From assembly GCA_964557205.1 (NCBI GenBank), contig CAZKZI010000010.1:1-40753 (forward strand): 40,753 nucleotides of DNA, written 5' to 3'. Below are positions 32,947-40,245 of the stretch, piece by piece. The notes below the pieces were generated by a model, which did not search any database, was not told the origin of the DNA, and saw only the letters and a program-made list of their open reading frames with translations. The first letter of the stretch is position 1, and each line of letters opens with the position of its first letter. The position numbers and the translations under genes are program-made. The DNA is from JAQVQN01 sp964557205. Its GTDB lineage: Bacteria > Verrucomicrobiota > Kiritimatiellia > RFP12 > UBA1067.

Positions 32947-33897
32947 ATGCGTTGCATCCTCCATAGTCTTGATACGTTCCGCAGGCCAAACCCTGCCATA
33001 ACGGCTGGTGCTGCCGGGATTGCCGTCCCCTGTCCAGCGAAGCGGGTGTGGGCCAGGGCGCACTTCGTCTACCTCCCGGCGTCAGCCCCCCCATCAAGCG
33101 AAGAGCATACGGGCAGGGCGCACTTTGATCGTTTAGCCGGTATTCCGGCGTCATCTCGCCTCAGCGAGAAAACGAGCTCGTGCGCAGCGCCCGTATGTCG
33201 AAGCGTCTCCGCTTTCACCGTTCTTGAACTCATAATGGTAATCTCCGTGCTTTCGGTCCTGCTGGCGATCATCCTGCCCACCATCAAGACCGTGCGCGAG
33301 GCCGCACTGCGCAAGCAGGCCAAGGTCGGCGCCACGGCCCTGGCCCAAGCCGCGATCCGTTACAAGACCGAATATGGCTTCTGGCCGGGGCAGTTGGTGC
33401 CGCATGACTCTGATAGATTTGCCGCCAAAATCAATCCCGATCTTCCGCAACAAGCGTGGCATCCGGCCATCATCTCAAGAGGCGGCGACACATCCGTCGA
33501 TCTTGATTTCAAGACCGACGATTCGTCGATTGAACTCGGTTACGTGGATGGAGCCACCGCATTCAACGCTGTCTACCAAGCCTTCGCCCGCGTTTGGCAA
33601 GACACACCTTCTTCCACTCCAGAGCTAAACCCGCTCAATCCGCGTGGCATTGCTTTTCTGAATCTGCATAACGAGCATGATATCCATACTGTCGCCTACC
33701 CTGATCCTTGGGGTCGTCCTTATGTCCTGCTGATGGGGCTTAATCCCCTGACGCAATTCCGTTATTCTTATACTATCGCCTCGGCAAACGGCACCATCAC
33801 ATACGAAAACGTGATTTCCAACACCATCTGTTTCGCATACTCTCGCGGCTCCGCAACCGACACAAACCTCATCTACAGCGCGGGAGTGCAGCCATGA
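32947..33897 (+). CDS. GspG-like pseudopilin with an 89-residue leader
   Basis: 316 residues. The mature-type N-terminus SVSA, then FTVLELIMVISVLSVLLAIILP begins only at residue 90, giving an exceptionally long 89-residue leader with Ala at -1 and Glu at +5. YKTEYGFWPGQL near residue 140 and DPWGRPYVLLMGLNP near 260 resemble GspG-type pseudopilins. The leader contains two degenerate copies of a roughly 30-base unit and two hairpins, unlike typical prepilin signals. There are no in-frame ATG codons between 32947 and the cleavage region, though GTG starts are possible. It overlaps the next gene by four bases (ATGA). Confidence 0.8.
   Translation: MRCILHSLDTFRRPNPAITAGAAGIAVPCPAKRVWARAHFVYLPASAPPSSEEHTGRAHFDRLAGIPASSRLSEKTSSCAAPVCRSVSAFTVLELIMVISVLSVLLAIILPTIKTVREAALRKQAKVGATALAQAAIRYKTEYGFWPGQLVPHDSDRFAAKINPDLPQQAWHPAIISRGGDTSVDLDFKTDDSSIELGYVDGATAFNAVYQAFARVWQDTPSSTPELNPLNPRGIAFLNLHNEHDIHTVAYPDPWGRPYVLLMGLNPLTQFRYSYTIASANGTITYENVISNTICFAYSRGSATDTNLIYSAGVQP
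33036..33197. repeat. Degenerate repeats and hairpins in the 89-residue leader
   Basis: AGCGAAGCG...CAGGGCGCACTT (33036–33065) and AGCGAAGAG...CAGGGCGCACTT (33097–33125) are related copies, each followed by a CCGGCGTCA string. CATACGGGC (33106–33114) is inverted as GCCCGTATG (33189–33197), and CTCGC-CTCA-GCGAG (33155–33168) is a small hairpin. The look is that of a dispersed intergenic repeat. Confidence 0.7.
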
Positions 33898-34682
33898 AGG
33901 GAGTTTTTTTTACGACTCAGGACTCCAGACTCAATACACAGAGCTGTCTTCGCCCTCGTTCACCCTTGTCTCTGCTCCCCCTTTTACCCTCGTCATGGCG
34001 ACCACTCAGTGGTCGCCATAATCCCGCCTTCACCCTTTTCGAACTGCTGGCCGTGCTGACCGTCATCGGCATAATCATGGTGCTGGTGGTCGGCTCATAC
34101 GGATCCTGGGGCACGGCGCACGCCCTGACCGGCGCGACCCGCATCGTCGAGGCGGGACTACAGCAAGCCCGCGCCACCGCCATGACCAAACACGCCTACG
34201 TGGTGTTCAGTTACGGCAACATGGAGACCAACCAAATCCAGAACGTGACCGGCTTTCAATCCTTTATTTTCAACCTCACAAACGACGCGACATCTGTCGA
34301 AGTTGAACTTAATTACGCTTTTACCTCGCCGCAAAGCGAACTCGACGATATCCCTGTCGACAAACTGACCGTCACCTCCGCCTCCCCTTTCCAAAGGCTT
34401 ACAGGCCATGTGCGTATGGCTTACATTCCCGAAGCCAATATCTCGTTAATGAACACAATGCCGCTGAATCTCGCCGCGACCTACTCCGAAATGCTCCTTT
34501 TCTTCCGTCCCGACGGCAGCGCTTTCGCCCTGGGGGTCACGCCCGATGACAAACGCTTCCACTATATCCTTGTCTACACCCAACAACGTTTTCATCGCGG
34601 CAACAATAGCTCCGAGCCTCTCTCCCGCCTCCTGCGCATAGACTTGTCCACAGGCCTTGTCACACCGGAGGCGACACTATGA
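33894..34682 (+). CDS. GspH/FimT-like pseudopilin with 45-residue leader
   Basis: 262 residues. The cut is NPA, then FTLFELLAVLTVIGIIMVLVVGS with Glu at +5. GLQQARATAMTKHAYVVFSYGN resembles the GspH/FimT block in which short helices precede the beta-sheet. The start overlaps the upstream stop (ATGA). The leader has an eight-T run (33904–33911), heptads ACGACTC/AGGACTC/CAGACTC/AATACAC, and the dispersed palindrome in the same frame as in its paralogue at 32206. The order and size recall protein D of the Verru_Chthon cassette described for Verrucomicrobia; I recall that family, but did not check it. Confidence 0.83.
   Translation: MKGVFFTTQDSRLNTQSCLRPRSPLSLLPLLPSSWRPLSGRHNPAFTLFELLAVLTVIGIIMVLVVGSYGSWGTAHALTGATRIVEAGLQQARATAMTKHAYVVFSYGNMETNQIQNVTGFQSFIFNLTNDATSVEVELNYAFTSPQSELDDIPVDKLTVTSASPFQRLTGHVRMAYIPEANISLMNTMPLNLAATYSEMLLFFRPDGSAFALGVTPDDKRFHYILVYTQQRFHRGNNSSEPLSRLLRIDLSTGLVTPEATL
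33981..34034 (+). repeat. Dispersed palindrome, leader copy 2
   Basis: The TTTTACCCTCGTC flank, then a perfect palindrome (33995–34019) identical to copy 1, then AATCCCGCCTTCACCC. Preceding T8 is at 33904–33911. Confidence 0.92.
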
Positions 34683-35344
34683 AGACGCTTTTTTTGACGA
34701 CTCCGGATGCAGGACGCAGGACGCAGAGCTGTCTGTTCCCTCGTTCCCCCTCCTCCCTGCACCCTCTTTTACCCTCGTCATGGCGACCACTCAGTGGTCG
34801 CCATAATCCCGCCTTCACCCTCATTGAAACCGCCCTAGCCATGCTCGCCATCGGCCTGGGACTGATCGCAATCTTCGGCCTCGGCCGCCTCGGGCTCCAG
34901 AATGTTAAAGAAACTCAGACCGATGAGCGTTGCGTACAAATGGCAGATGCCATTTTCGAAACCCTGCGGGAATATAATACGCGGTTTGTGGAAGCCGCAC
35001 GTGCGGATACTGATAAATCTTGGACATACTACTGGAATCAGACGACGAAGAATGAGTTCAACATTCCCTTCCCCCCCGTCGCGAACATGAGCAGGAGCGA
35101 CAACGTCTTTCTTTTATTCACGGGAACAGAACACCTGGCTCTTGCCTATGACGTCAACGCCATTTACCTTTCTGACTGGAACCCGCGGTATATGCTCTAC
35201 CTGAAAGACAAATATGACTCTCGTGTGGCGAACGGAATCAATCTCAAGCAAATCACGCTAGTCATCTATCCCGACGGCGACACCTATTCCAGCGAGTACC
35301 GCATCTTCCACACCACGCTTACCGACACGGGAGGCCTGCCATGA
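34679..35344 (+). CDS. GspI-like pseudopilin with 45-residue leader
   Basis: 221 residues. The cut is NPA, then FTLIETALAMLAIGLGLIAIFGLGRLGLQ, a GspI-like start (Glu +5 and a Gly/Leu-rich helix followed by MADAIFE), as in PVC-group type II secretion operons. The leader has a seven-T run (34689–34695), heptads CGGATGC/AGGACGC/AGGACGC, and the dispersed palindrome encoding LPSSWRPLSGRHN. ATG 34679 lies in an ATGA overlap with the upstream stop. The remaining part is beta-rich and does not match a family I can name beyond the GspI position. Confidence 0.82.
   Translation: MKTLFLTTPDAGRRTQSCLFPRSPSSLHPLLPSSWRPLSGRHNPAFTLIETALAMLAIGLGLIAIFGLGRLGLQNVKETQTDERCVQMADAIFETLREYNTRFVEAARADTDKSWTYYWNQTTKNEFNIPFPPVANMSRSDNVFLLFTGTEHLALAYDVNAIYLSDWNPRYMLYLKDKYDSRVANGINLKQITLVIYPDGDTYSSEYRIFHTTLTDTGGLP
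34766..34819 (+). repeat. Dispersed palindrome, leader copy 3
   Basis: TTTTACCCTCGTC, then the perfect 25-base palindrome (34780–34804) identical to copies 1 and 2, then AATCCCGCCTTCACCC. Confidence 0.92.
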
Positions 35345-36210
35345 ACTCGCCCTGCATCAGGCTCCCCTTTTTACCCTCGTCATTGCGACCTCTTGGTGGT
35401 CGCAATAATTCCGGCATGACCATGATCGAGCTGGTGGCGGCTCTCGCCCTCTTCGTCGTGATCCTCGGCATACTGACGGCCGTCATGGACACCGCGACCA
35501 ATCTCTGGTCCGGATCTCGCTCCCAAGGGCGAGAACAGGTCGCCGCAGAAAACATCGCCGACCTCATCGCCGACGATCTCTACCAGGCCGTCACAGACCC
35601 GATCCCCCCCACTAACGGAATATCCGCGATCTACAACACCTTCGTTTTTCAGAACATCCCCTCTAACACCGTCCAGTCTGCACCCGTCATCCTCCTCGCC
35701 TTTCCTCGCGCCGCATCCCCGCGCACCCTCGACCCCGACCACGACCCAACCACCCGCCTCGCACTCGACGCAGTTTTCTACACGACCTACGCCAACGCCC
35801 TCTTCCGCGTCGCCATTCCCGTCCACACACGCGCAAACCGATCTGATTCGCTCGGCGAATGGTTCGAGAGCTACGCCCCCGCTGCCGCCAACGTTTCTTA
35901 CCATGACGAAGCCCTCATTCCCGCCGGAAACAACACACCCGACCTCTCCATCACCGTCCTCGCCGAACGCGCCATCCCCACCTTCATTGCCTATTTTCCA
36001 ACCCAGTCTTACGGCGACCAACTCCATACCAACACACTCCCCAACATGCTCGACCTCTCCCTCCACCTCTTCAATGCCGAGGATTGGAATACCTATCAGT
36101 CCATCATCAGCGACACCGCTGCCGCAGCCAATCTCAAACGCGCCCACCTTGGCACGCTTATCTCACGCCGCATCACGCTTCCCCAAGCCGGAGGCTCGCG
36201 CCTGCCATGA
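35341..36210 (+). CDS. GspJ-like pseudopilin with 25-residue leader
   Basis: 289 residues. The cut is NSG, then MTMIELVAALALFVVILGILTAVMDTATNLW with Gly -1 and Glu +5. RSQGREQVAAENIADLIADDLYQAV is typical of GspJ, where the helix ends in an aligned L-x2-DL-x2-A pattern. The leader is shorter here, but residues 9–22 (PFLPSSLRPLGGRN) again come from the dispersed palindrome, in a diverged version with a G:C to T:A compensatory change. ATG 35341 overlaps the upstream stop by four bases; the stop also overlaps the next ATG. Confidence 0.84.
   Translation: MNSPCIRLPFLPSSLRPLGGRNNSGMTMIELVAALALFVVILGILTAVMDTATNLWSGSRSQGREQVAAENIADLIADDLYQAVTDPIPPTNGISAIYNTFVFQNIPSNTVQSAPVILLAFPRAASPRTLDPDHDPTTRLALDAVFYTTYANALFRVAIPVHTRANRSDSLGEWFESYAPAAANVSYHDEALIPAGNNTPDLSITVLAERAIPTFIAYFPTQSYGDQLHTNTLPNMLDLSLHLFNAEDWNTYQSIISDTAAAANLKRAHLGTLISRRITLPQAGGSRLP
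35368..35415 (+). repeat. Dispersed palindrome, diverged leader copy 4
   Basis: TTTTTACCCTCGTC, then ATTGCGACC (35382–35390), seven bases, GGTCGCAAT (35398–35406), then AATTCCGGC. Compared with copies 1–3, pair three of the stem changes from G:C to T:A on both sides. Confidence 0.88.
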
Positions 36211-39200
36211 AGACTTCACTAAACATACGGGGCTCAACTCCTGACGTGCGACACGCGACACGCGACACGCGAAGTTTACAAACTCCTAATTCCTCATTCC
36301 TAATTCCTAATTCGCGTCGCGCCGCAGCACAGCGCGGCGCGACTTTGATCGTCACGCTCGGCATCCTCACGGTGCTCAGCATCCTGGCAGTCACTTTCCT
36401 GATCACCACCCGTATTCAGCGGCAAGCGGCAGTAAGCCAGCAACACCGTTTCACCGCCCGCAACCACATCGACGAGGGACTGCACCTCGCCATAAAAATG
36501 GTCGAGGAATCCCTCACGTACCCGAACTACACCGGCAAAGACATCGATGTCACCGACACGGCCAACCTGACCAAGCAGCGCCTCGCGCCGGTCGGCCACT
36601 GGTTTGCGGAGGACTATGCCAAAAACGCCGGGCTCTCTGAAGATGTCGCCTTCCAAGCCACGGATGTTCTCGCCTCACCCGCCGGATCCAATGGCCCGAC
36701 CGTCAATCTGCTCTCGCCGAAAGCCTTGAGCCTGATCCCCTCGGCGATCACGAACGGGCTGCAACTTTCCTCGGGGCACACACCAGTTTTCCGCAGCGGC
36801 TGGCACGACCTCACGCTGGACGCTTCCGTCACCTCACAATTGCACTCCCCCCCTGTGCGTGTCGCTTTTGTGGTTTTCAACTGCTCTGGCTTTTTTGACG
36901 CCAACTATTTTCTCTCCGGACCGACCACCCAAAAGCTGCCGCGCGTCTGCTTCTCTCAAACTGACGTGACGAATTGGCTGGATTTCGCCGAATCGACCGA
37001 TCGTGTCTCCGCCAACCCTTTTCTCCAATCGTTATTCGCTAATCTCAAATCTCAAATCTCAAATCAACAATCACCGTTCTCCACCCTCTCCTACGACTCT
37101 GACCCGGAGGCAGACCCATTCACCCCCAGTTCGACGGATGCCAACCCGCTCCTCGGCCTTGCCCCCTTCGCGCACTCCCGCCTACGCAAGTTCGACATCA
37201 ACTCTGTCATTAACCTCATCGGCACAGCCTCCTCTGAATCAGGCGACTGGCTCACTTCTGCAACCCTTATGTCCGACTGGCTCCGCCCGGTCTTCTCCGC
37301 GCTTTCCCGCGCCAACGCTAACGAACCGAACAGCAACCCCGACAAACTCACCACGCTCCAATCTGTCAGCGTTCCCTGGAATCTCATCAACTTCATTGAC
37401 GAAGACCGCATGCCACAGCTCTCTCCGTTCGCCAATCTCCCCGAAAATATCGAACGCATCGCCACCCGCGCCAATTTCGCCATCGAAGATGTACCGCTCA
37501 TCAACAAGGTCACCGTCTTCAATATCTTCCGTGATGAAAACGGAAACGAACCGCCAATTGGCTATGGCCCCGACTATTATGATGTCGATTCGAACCTCTC
37601 CAACCATTACGCTGTTGCGGTGGAACTTTGGTATCCCTTCACCCCCGCCCCCCTTCCCCCCCAAACCGCTCTCTACGCCGTCCTCTCCACCAACGCCGTC
37701 GACACCGCCACAACCACCAACCGTCCTTTGTCCAGTGCCGAAATGCGAGACTGGTTCCTGTGGAACGAGGCTGCCACCTCCAACACAGTCATGCAGACTC
37801 TTTTTTATGCGTGGGCCAACAACTACACCAATGCCGTCGGCCCCACCATCTGGCAACACCCGCTCTGGCAGACGATCACCGACCAAAGCGACCTCTGGTT
37901 CACCCCCGCCATGACAAACCACCCCTCCTGGCCCGTGGCCGACACCAACGGCGTCGTTTCAATCACGAACACACCCATCTGGAACGCCTTCTATCCCGAC
38001 ACCTACGAGATCGTTACAACCAATGAAATCGTGACCGCCACCAACACGGTCACCATGGTCACCACCAATGTCTATACCTATATGACTGTCACCAACGACT
38101 ACGTGTACTGGGTCTCCGAACCGAACATGACCACCAACCGCTTCGTCGGCCAGCTCGGCGTGACGGATCCAGAACCCTATCCCGTCTTCTTGTGGTCCGA
38201 CCCCGAAGAAACGCTGTTCACGACCAACTTCTGCCTGGGCTTCATCGACGTGTCCGGCAACACCAACCTATTTTTCACCGGCGACCAGACCAATCACCTG
38301 CAACATCTCTACGCTACGCCTCCCGAAAGTATCAACGTCGTCTCCAGCAACGACCTCACCGGGGTCGTCTCAACCACCTCTGCAGTTGCGCTCATCCTAG
38401 TGCCCTGGCCGCCCGACACCCCGTTCGCGTTCACTGTCCAGACCAACCTATACGTTGACACCGAAATTCTCCCTGTGGAACCCTTGCCTATGCCGCCCGA
38501 TCTCGGCGCCACGCTCAATGTTCTGTTCGCCATCCTACTGACCCCCGATATCAGCCTCGACACCTCTGAAGAGCTTTACGATTTTCTCATGCTGCTTCCC
38601 AGCGAATTCAACCTGTGGGATCTACTCGACGGCTACCTCGCCGAATTCCCCTTCGTACAGCAAATCCTCATGCCGTCCGTATCCGCCCCCCGCGTTGACA
38701 ACCTCTTCCCCGAAGACCGCATCGACCTCACCGACGGGGCCACGCCCTTGCCAGCTTTCCTGGGCACCGACCACGACGATAAAAAAGTCGCGATTCAAAT
38801 CCCGGAAGAACTCTCTCCACCGAACGAGCACTCCTTCGGCATCTACATCACTGTCTATCCCGGAAAAACCGTCTCTTTCCCCGAGGTCACGATCCCGATG
38901 ATGGAAGACGGTGTCACTCCTGATTCCGACGCGGTGGCCGTCACCAACTATTACGCACTTGGATCGAAAAAAGAGTATATCCTCCACTTCCGTCCCGTAG
39001 TTACGCTCGATGACAGGGAAGGCACCTCGCTCACCGCTAGACCAACGGCCGACAACATCCTCGTTGATGTCCTCGACGAAGCCTTGCTCGTCCGCGACAA
39101 CGGCGGTAATGTCTTCCCCTTCCACACCGTCACCAACATCTGCGTCGCCGACCCCCGCCACAACGGTTACATCCAATGCTGGCGCGGGTTCCCCAACGCC

Positions 39201-40010
39201 AACTACCCCGACGACCCGCCCACCTGGGACTTGGCCATCGGCACTACCAATCTCAGCACCGAGGTCAACGAATACCCCTTCATTCACTTCAACACGCCGC
39301 TGAACGCCATCGGCGACATCGGCCATATCTACACCTCTCCCGACCGCTTCAACCTGTTCGGCTTCTCTGATACTGACGCCGCTGTCTTCAGCGAGACTGC
39401 GTCTCTGCACGATACTATCAGTTTCGCCTCCCGTTCCGGCGCGGCCCTGCTCGACCTGTTCACCGTCCACGCTGCCCCCTCCAATCTCCCGCCTTGGCAA
39501 GCCGGCATCCCCTGGCGCGGTCTCGTGCAGGCCAACACCCAGCATTCGTCAGTCATTGAAACGCTCTTCTCATTCGGATCGCTGGGCTGGACCAACGCAC
39601 TCGATGACACATTCTTACTGCAATTGTCTGACGTGTCGGACTTGTCAGACCTGTCCGACGCCTATCGTGACGCTCTGACCAACACCCCCCCTGCCGGCAT
39701 CGGCTGGCGCTCTTTCGCGGATATGTTGCCCGCCATCTCCACCAACCGCGTTCTACAGACGACCTTCACGCAACCATTCGACGATGCCCCCGTCCATGAC
39801 TGGATCGAAGACGCGCTCCGGCATCTGCCCGACCGCGTTTCTTTCCGCCAGAACATCTTTGTCGTGATCATTGCCGCGCAGGCGCTCTCGCCCGCCTCGA
39901 CGCCGTCACGCCCGGTCGTCTTGTCCGACCAGCGCGCCGCAGTCATCGTTATCCGCGATGCCTTTACCGGCCGCTGGACCATTTACTCGTGGCGTTGGTT
40001 GACCGAATAA
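36207..40010 (+). CDS. Giant GspK-like pseudopilin-type protein
   Basis: 1267 residues. The leader of 44 residues ends RG, followed by ATLIVTLGILTVLSILAVTFLITTRIQRQAA and then ARNHIDEGLHLAIKM, the GspK pattern: a hydrophobic helix without Glu at +5, then an AR-x4-E helix. Ordinary GspK is about 300–350 residues, so this is about four times larger. The middle is Thr/Asn-rich and beta-like (VTTNEIVTATNTVTMVTTN). The end RDAFTGRWTIYSWRWLTE is characteristic of large proteins in PVC operons, possibly cassette protein A of Verru_Chthon. In-frame repeat tracts occur in the leader, at 37043–37064 and at 39624–39659. The frame is open to 36084, but ATG 36207 overlaps the previous stop (ATGA). Confidence 0.82.
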   Translation: MKTSLNIRGSTPDVRHATRDTRSLQTPNSSFLIPNSRRAAAQRGATLIVTLGILTVLSILAVTFLITTRIQRQAAVSQQHRFTARNHIDEGLHLAIKMVEESLTYPNYTGKDIDVTDTANLTKQRLAPVGHWFAEDYAKNAGLSEDVAFQATDVLASPAGSNGPTVNLLSPKALSLIPSAITNGLQLSSGHTPVFRSGWHDLTLDASVTSQLHSPPVRVAFVVFNCSGFFDANYFLSGPTTQKLPRVCFSQTDVTNWLDFAESTDRVSANPFLQSLFANLKSQISNQQSPFSTLSYDSDPEADPFTPSSTDANPLLGLAPFAHSRLRKFDINSVINLIGTASSESGDWLTSATLMSDWLRPVFSALSRANANEPNSNPDKLTTLQSVSVPWNLINFIDEDRMPQLSPFANLPENIERIATRANFAIEDVPLINKVTVFNIFRDENGNEPPIGYGPDYYDVDSNLSNHYAVAVELWYPFTPAPLPPQTALYAVLSTNAVDTATTTNRPLSSAEMRDWFLWNEAATSNTVMQTLFYAWANNYTNAVGPTIWQHPLWQTITDQSDLWFTPAMTNHPSWPVADTNGVVSITNTPIWNAFYPDTYEIVTTNEIVTATNTVTMVTTNVYTYMTVTNDYVYWVSEPNMTTNRFVGQLGVTDPEPYPVFLWSDPEETLFTTNFCLGFIDVSGNTNLFFTGDQTNHLQHLYATPPESINVVSSNDLTGVVSTTSAVALILVPWPPDTPFAFTVQTNLYVDTEILPVEPLPMPPDLGATLNVLFAILLTPDISLDTSEELYDFLMLLPSEFNLWDLLDGYLAEFPFVQQILMPSVSAPRVDNLFPEDRIDLTDGATPLPAFLGTDHDDKKVAIQIPEELSPPNEHSFGIYITVYPGKTVSFPEVTIPMMEDGVTPDSDAVAVTNYYALGSKKEYILHFRPVVTLDDREGTSLTARPTADNILVDVLDEALLVRDNGGNVFPFHTVTNICVADPRHNGYIQCWRGFPNANYPDDPPTWDLAIGTTNLSTEVNEYPFIHFNTPLNAIGDIGHIYTSPDRFNLFGFSDTDAAVFSETASLHDTISFASRSGAALLDLFTVHAAPSNLPPWQAGIPWRGLVQANTQHSSVIETLFSFGSLGWTNALDDTFLLQLSDVSDLSDLSDAYRDALTNTPPAGIGWRSFADMLPAISTNRVLQTTFTQPFDDAPVHDWIEDALRHLPDRVSFRQNIFVVIIAAQALSPASTPSRPVVLSDQRAAVIVIRDAFTGRWTIYSWRWLTE
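36248..36312. repeat. Two heptad arrays in the GspK-like leader
   Basis: GCGACAC is repeated three times (36248–36268), followed by four units of a TCCTAAT type, one being TCCTCAT (36284–36311). Both have exact 7-base periods and lie inside the coding region, contributing the leader residues around TPNSSFLIPNS. Confidence 0.85.
37043..37064. repeat. In-frame heptad array in GspK-like gene
   Basis: TCTCAAA three times followed by TC, within a stretch that encodes NLKSQISNQQSP. The flanks differ in composition from the rest of the gene, so it looks inserted; the array is the type usually seen in spacers. Confidence 0.75.
39624..39659. repeat. 9-base tandem repeat encoding an LSD-type peptide
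   Basis: TTGTCTGAC, GTGTCGGAC, TTGTCAGAC and CTGTCCGAC are four nonamers encoding LSD-VSD-LSD-LSD near the end of the GspK-like protein. The period keeps the reading frame. Confidence 0.85.
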
Positions 40011-40019
40011 TTTTTTCGG

Positions 40020-40058
40020 GGCAAGCACTTGCCATACACCGCCCTAATCTGGTAATGT
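40020..40058 (+). promoter_or_regulatory. Candidate promoter of tRNA-Glu
   Basis: TTGCCA (40029–40034), 18 bases, then TAATGT (40053–40058) places initiation near 40065, seven bases before the tRNA. The -35 box overlaps a perfect 14-base palindrome (GGCAAG-CA-CTTGCC, 40020–40033), possibly an operator. Confidence 0.4.
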
Positions 40059-40071
40059 AACAAGAATTTTT

Positions 40072-40146
40072 GCGCCCATCGTCTATCGGTTAGGACACAA
40101 GGTTTTCATCCTTGGAAGCGGAGTTCGACTCTCCGTGGGCGCGCCA
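40072..40146 (+). tRNA. tRNA-Glu(UUC)
   Basis: The acceptor stem GCGCCCA (40072–40078) pairs with TGGGCGC (40136–40142). The anticodon arm is CAAGG-TTTTCAT-CCTTG with anticodon TTC, and the T arm is GGAG-TTCGACT-CTCC. The discriminator is G, and CCA (40144–40146) is encoded. The D arm carries the usual GTCTATCGGTTAGGAC sequence. It reads GAA and GAG codons. Confidence 0.96.
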
Positions 40147-40167
40147 TTTTAGAATATACAGCTGTAA

Positions 40168-40231
40168 ACTAGCAAAGCTAGTTACTGGTTGATGGCCTCT
40201 GGTTGCCTGCCGCTAGAATCATACATCTGTT
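40168..40231 (-). repeat. Composite repeat, second copy (24-base core plus heptads)
   Basis: The minus strand of 40208–40231 equals 481–504. Heptads follow on that strand (AGGCAAC, CAGAGGC, CATCAAC, CAGTAAC in 7-base register, 40207 down to 40181). A small perfect hairpin, ACTAGC-AAA-GCTAGT, lies at 40168–40182. The spacer 40147–40245 holds nothing else I can support. Confidence 0.82.
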
Positions 40232-40245
40232 TGATGGGAAAAATG

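Noticed and set aside
37003..37914. 303-residue open frame on the plus strand in another phase
   Set aside because: Ser/Pro/Thr-rich with no domain; it is a frame-shifted reading of the GspK-like gene.
38622..39545. 307-residue open frame on the minus strand inside the GspK-like gene
   Set aside because: Composition (Gly/Val/Asp/Glu) is that of an antisense shadow, and the plus-strand frame is continuous across it.
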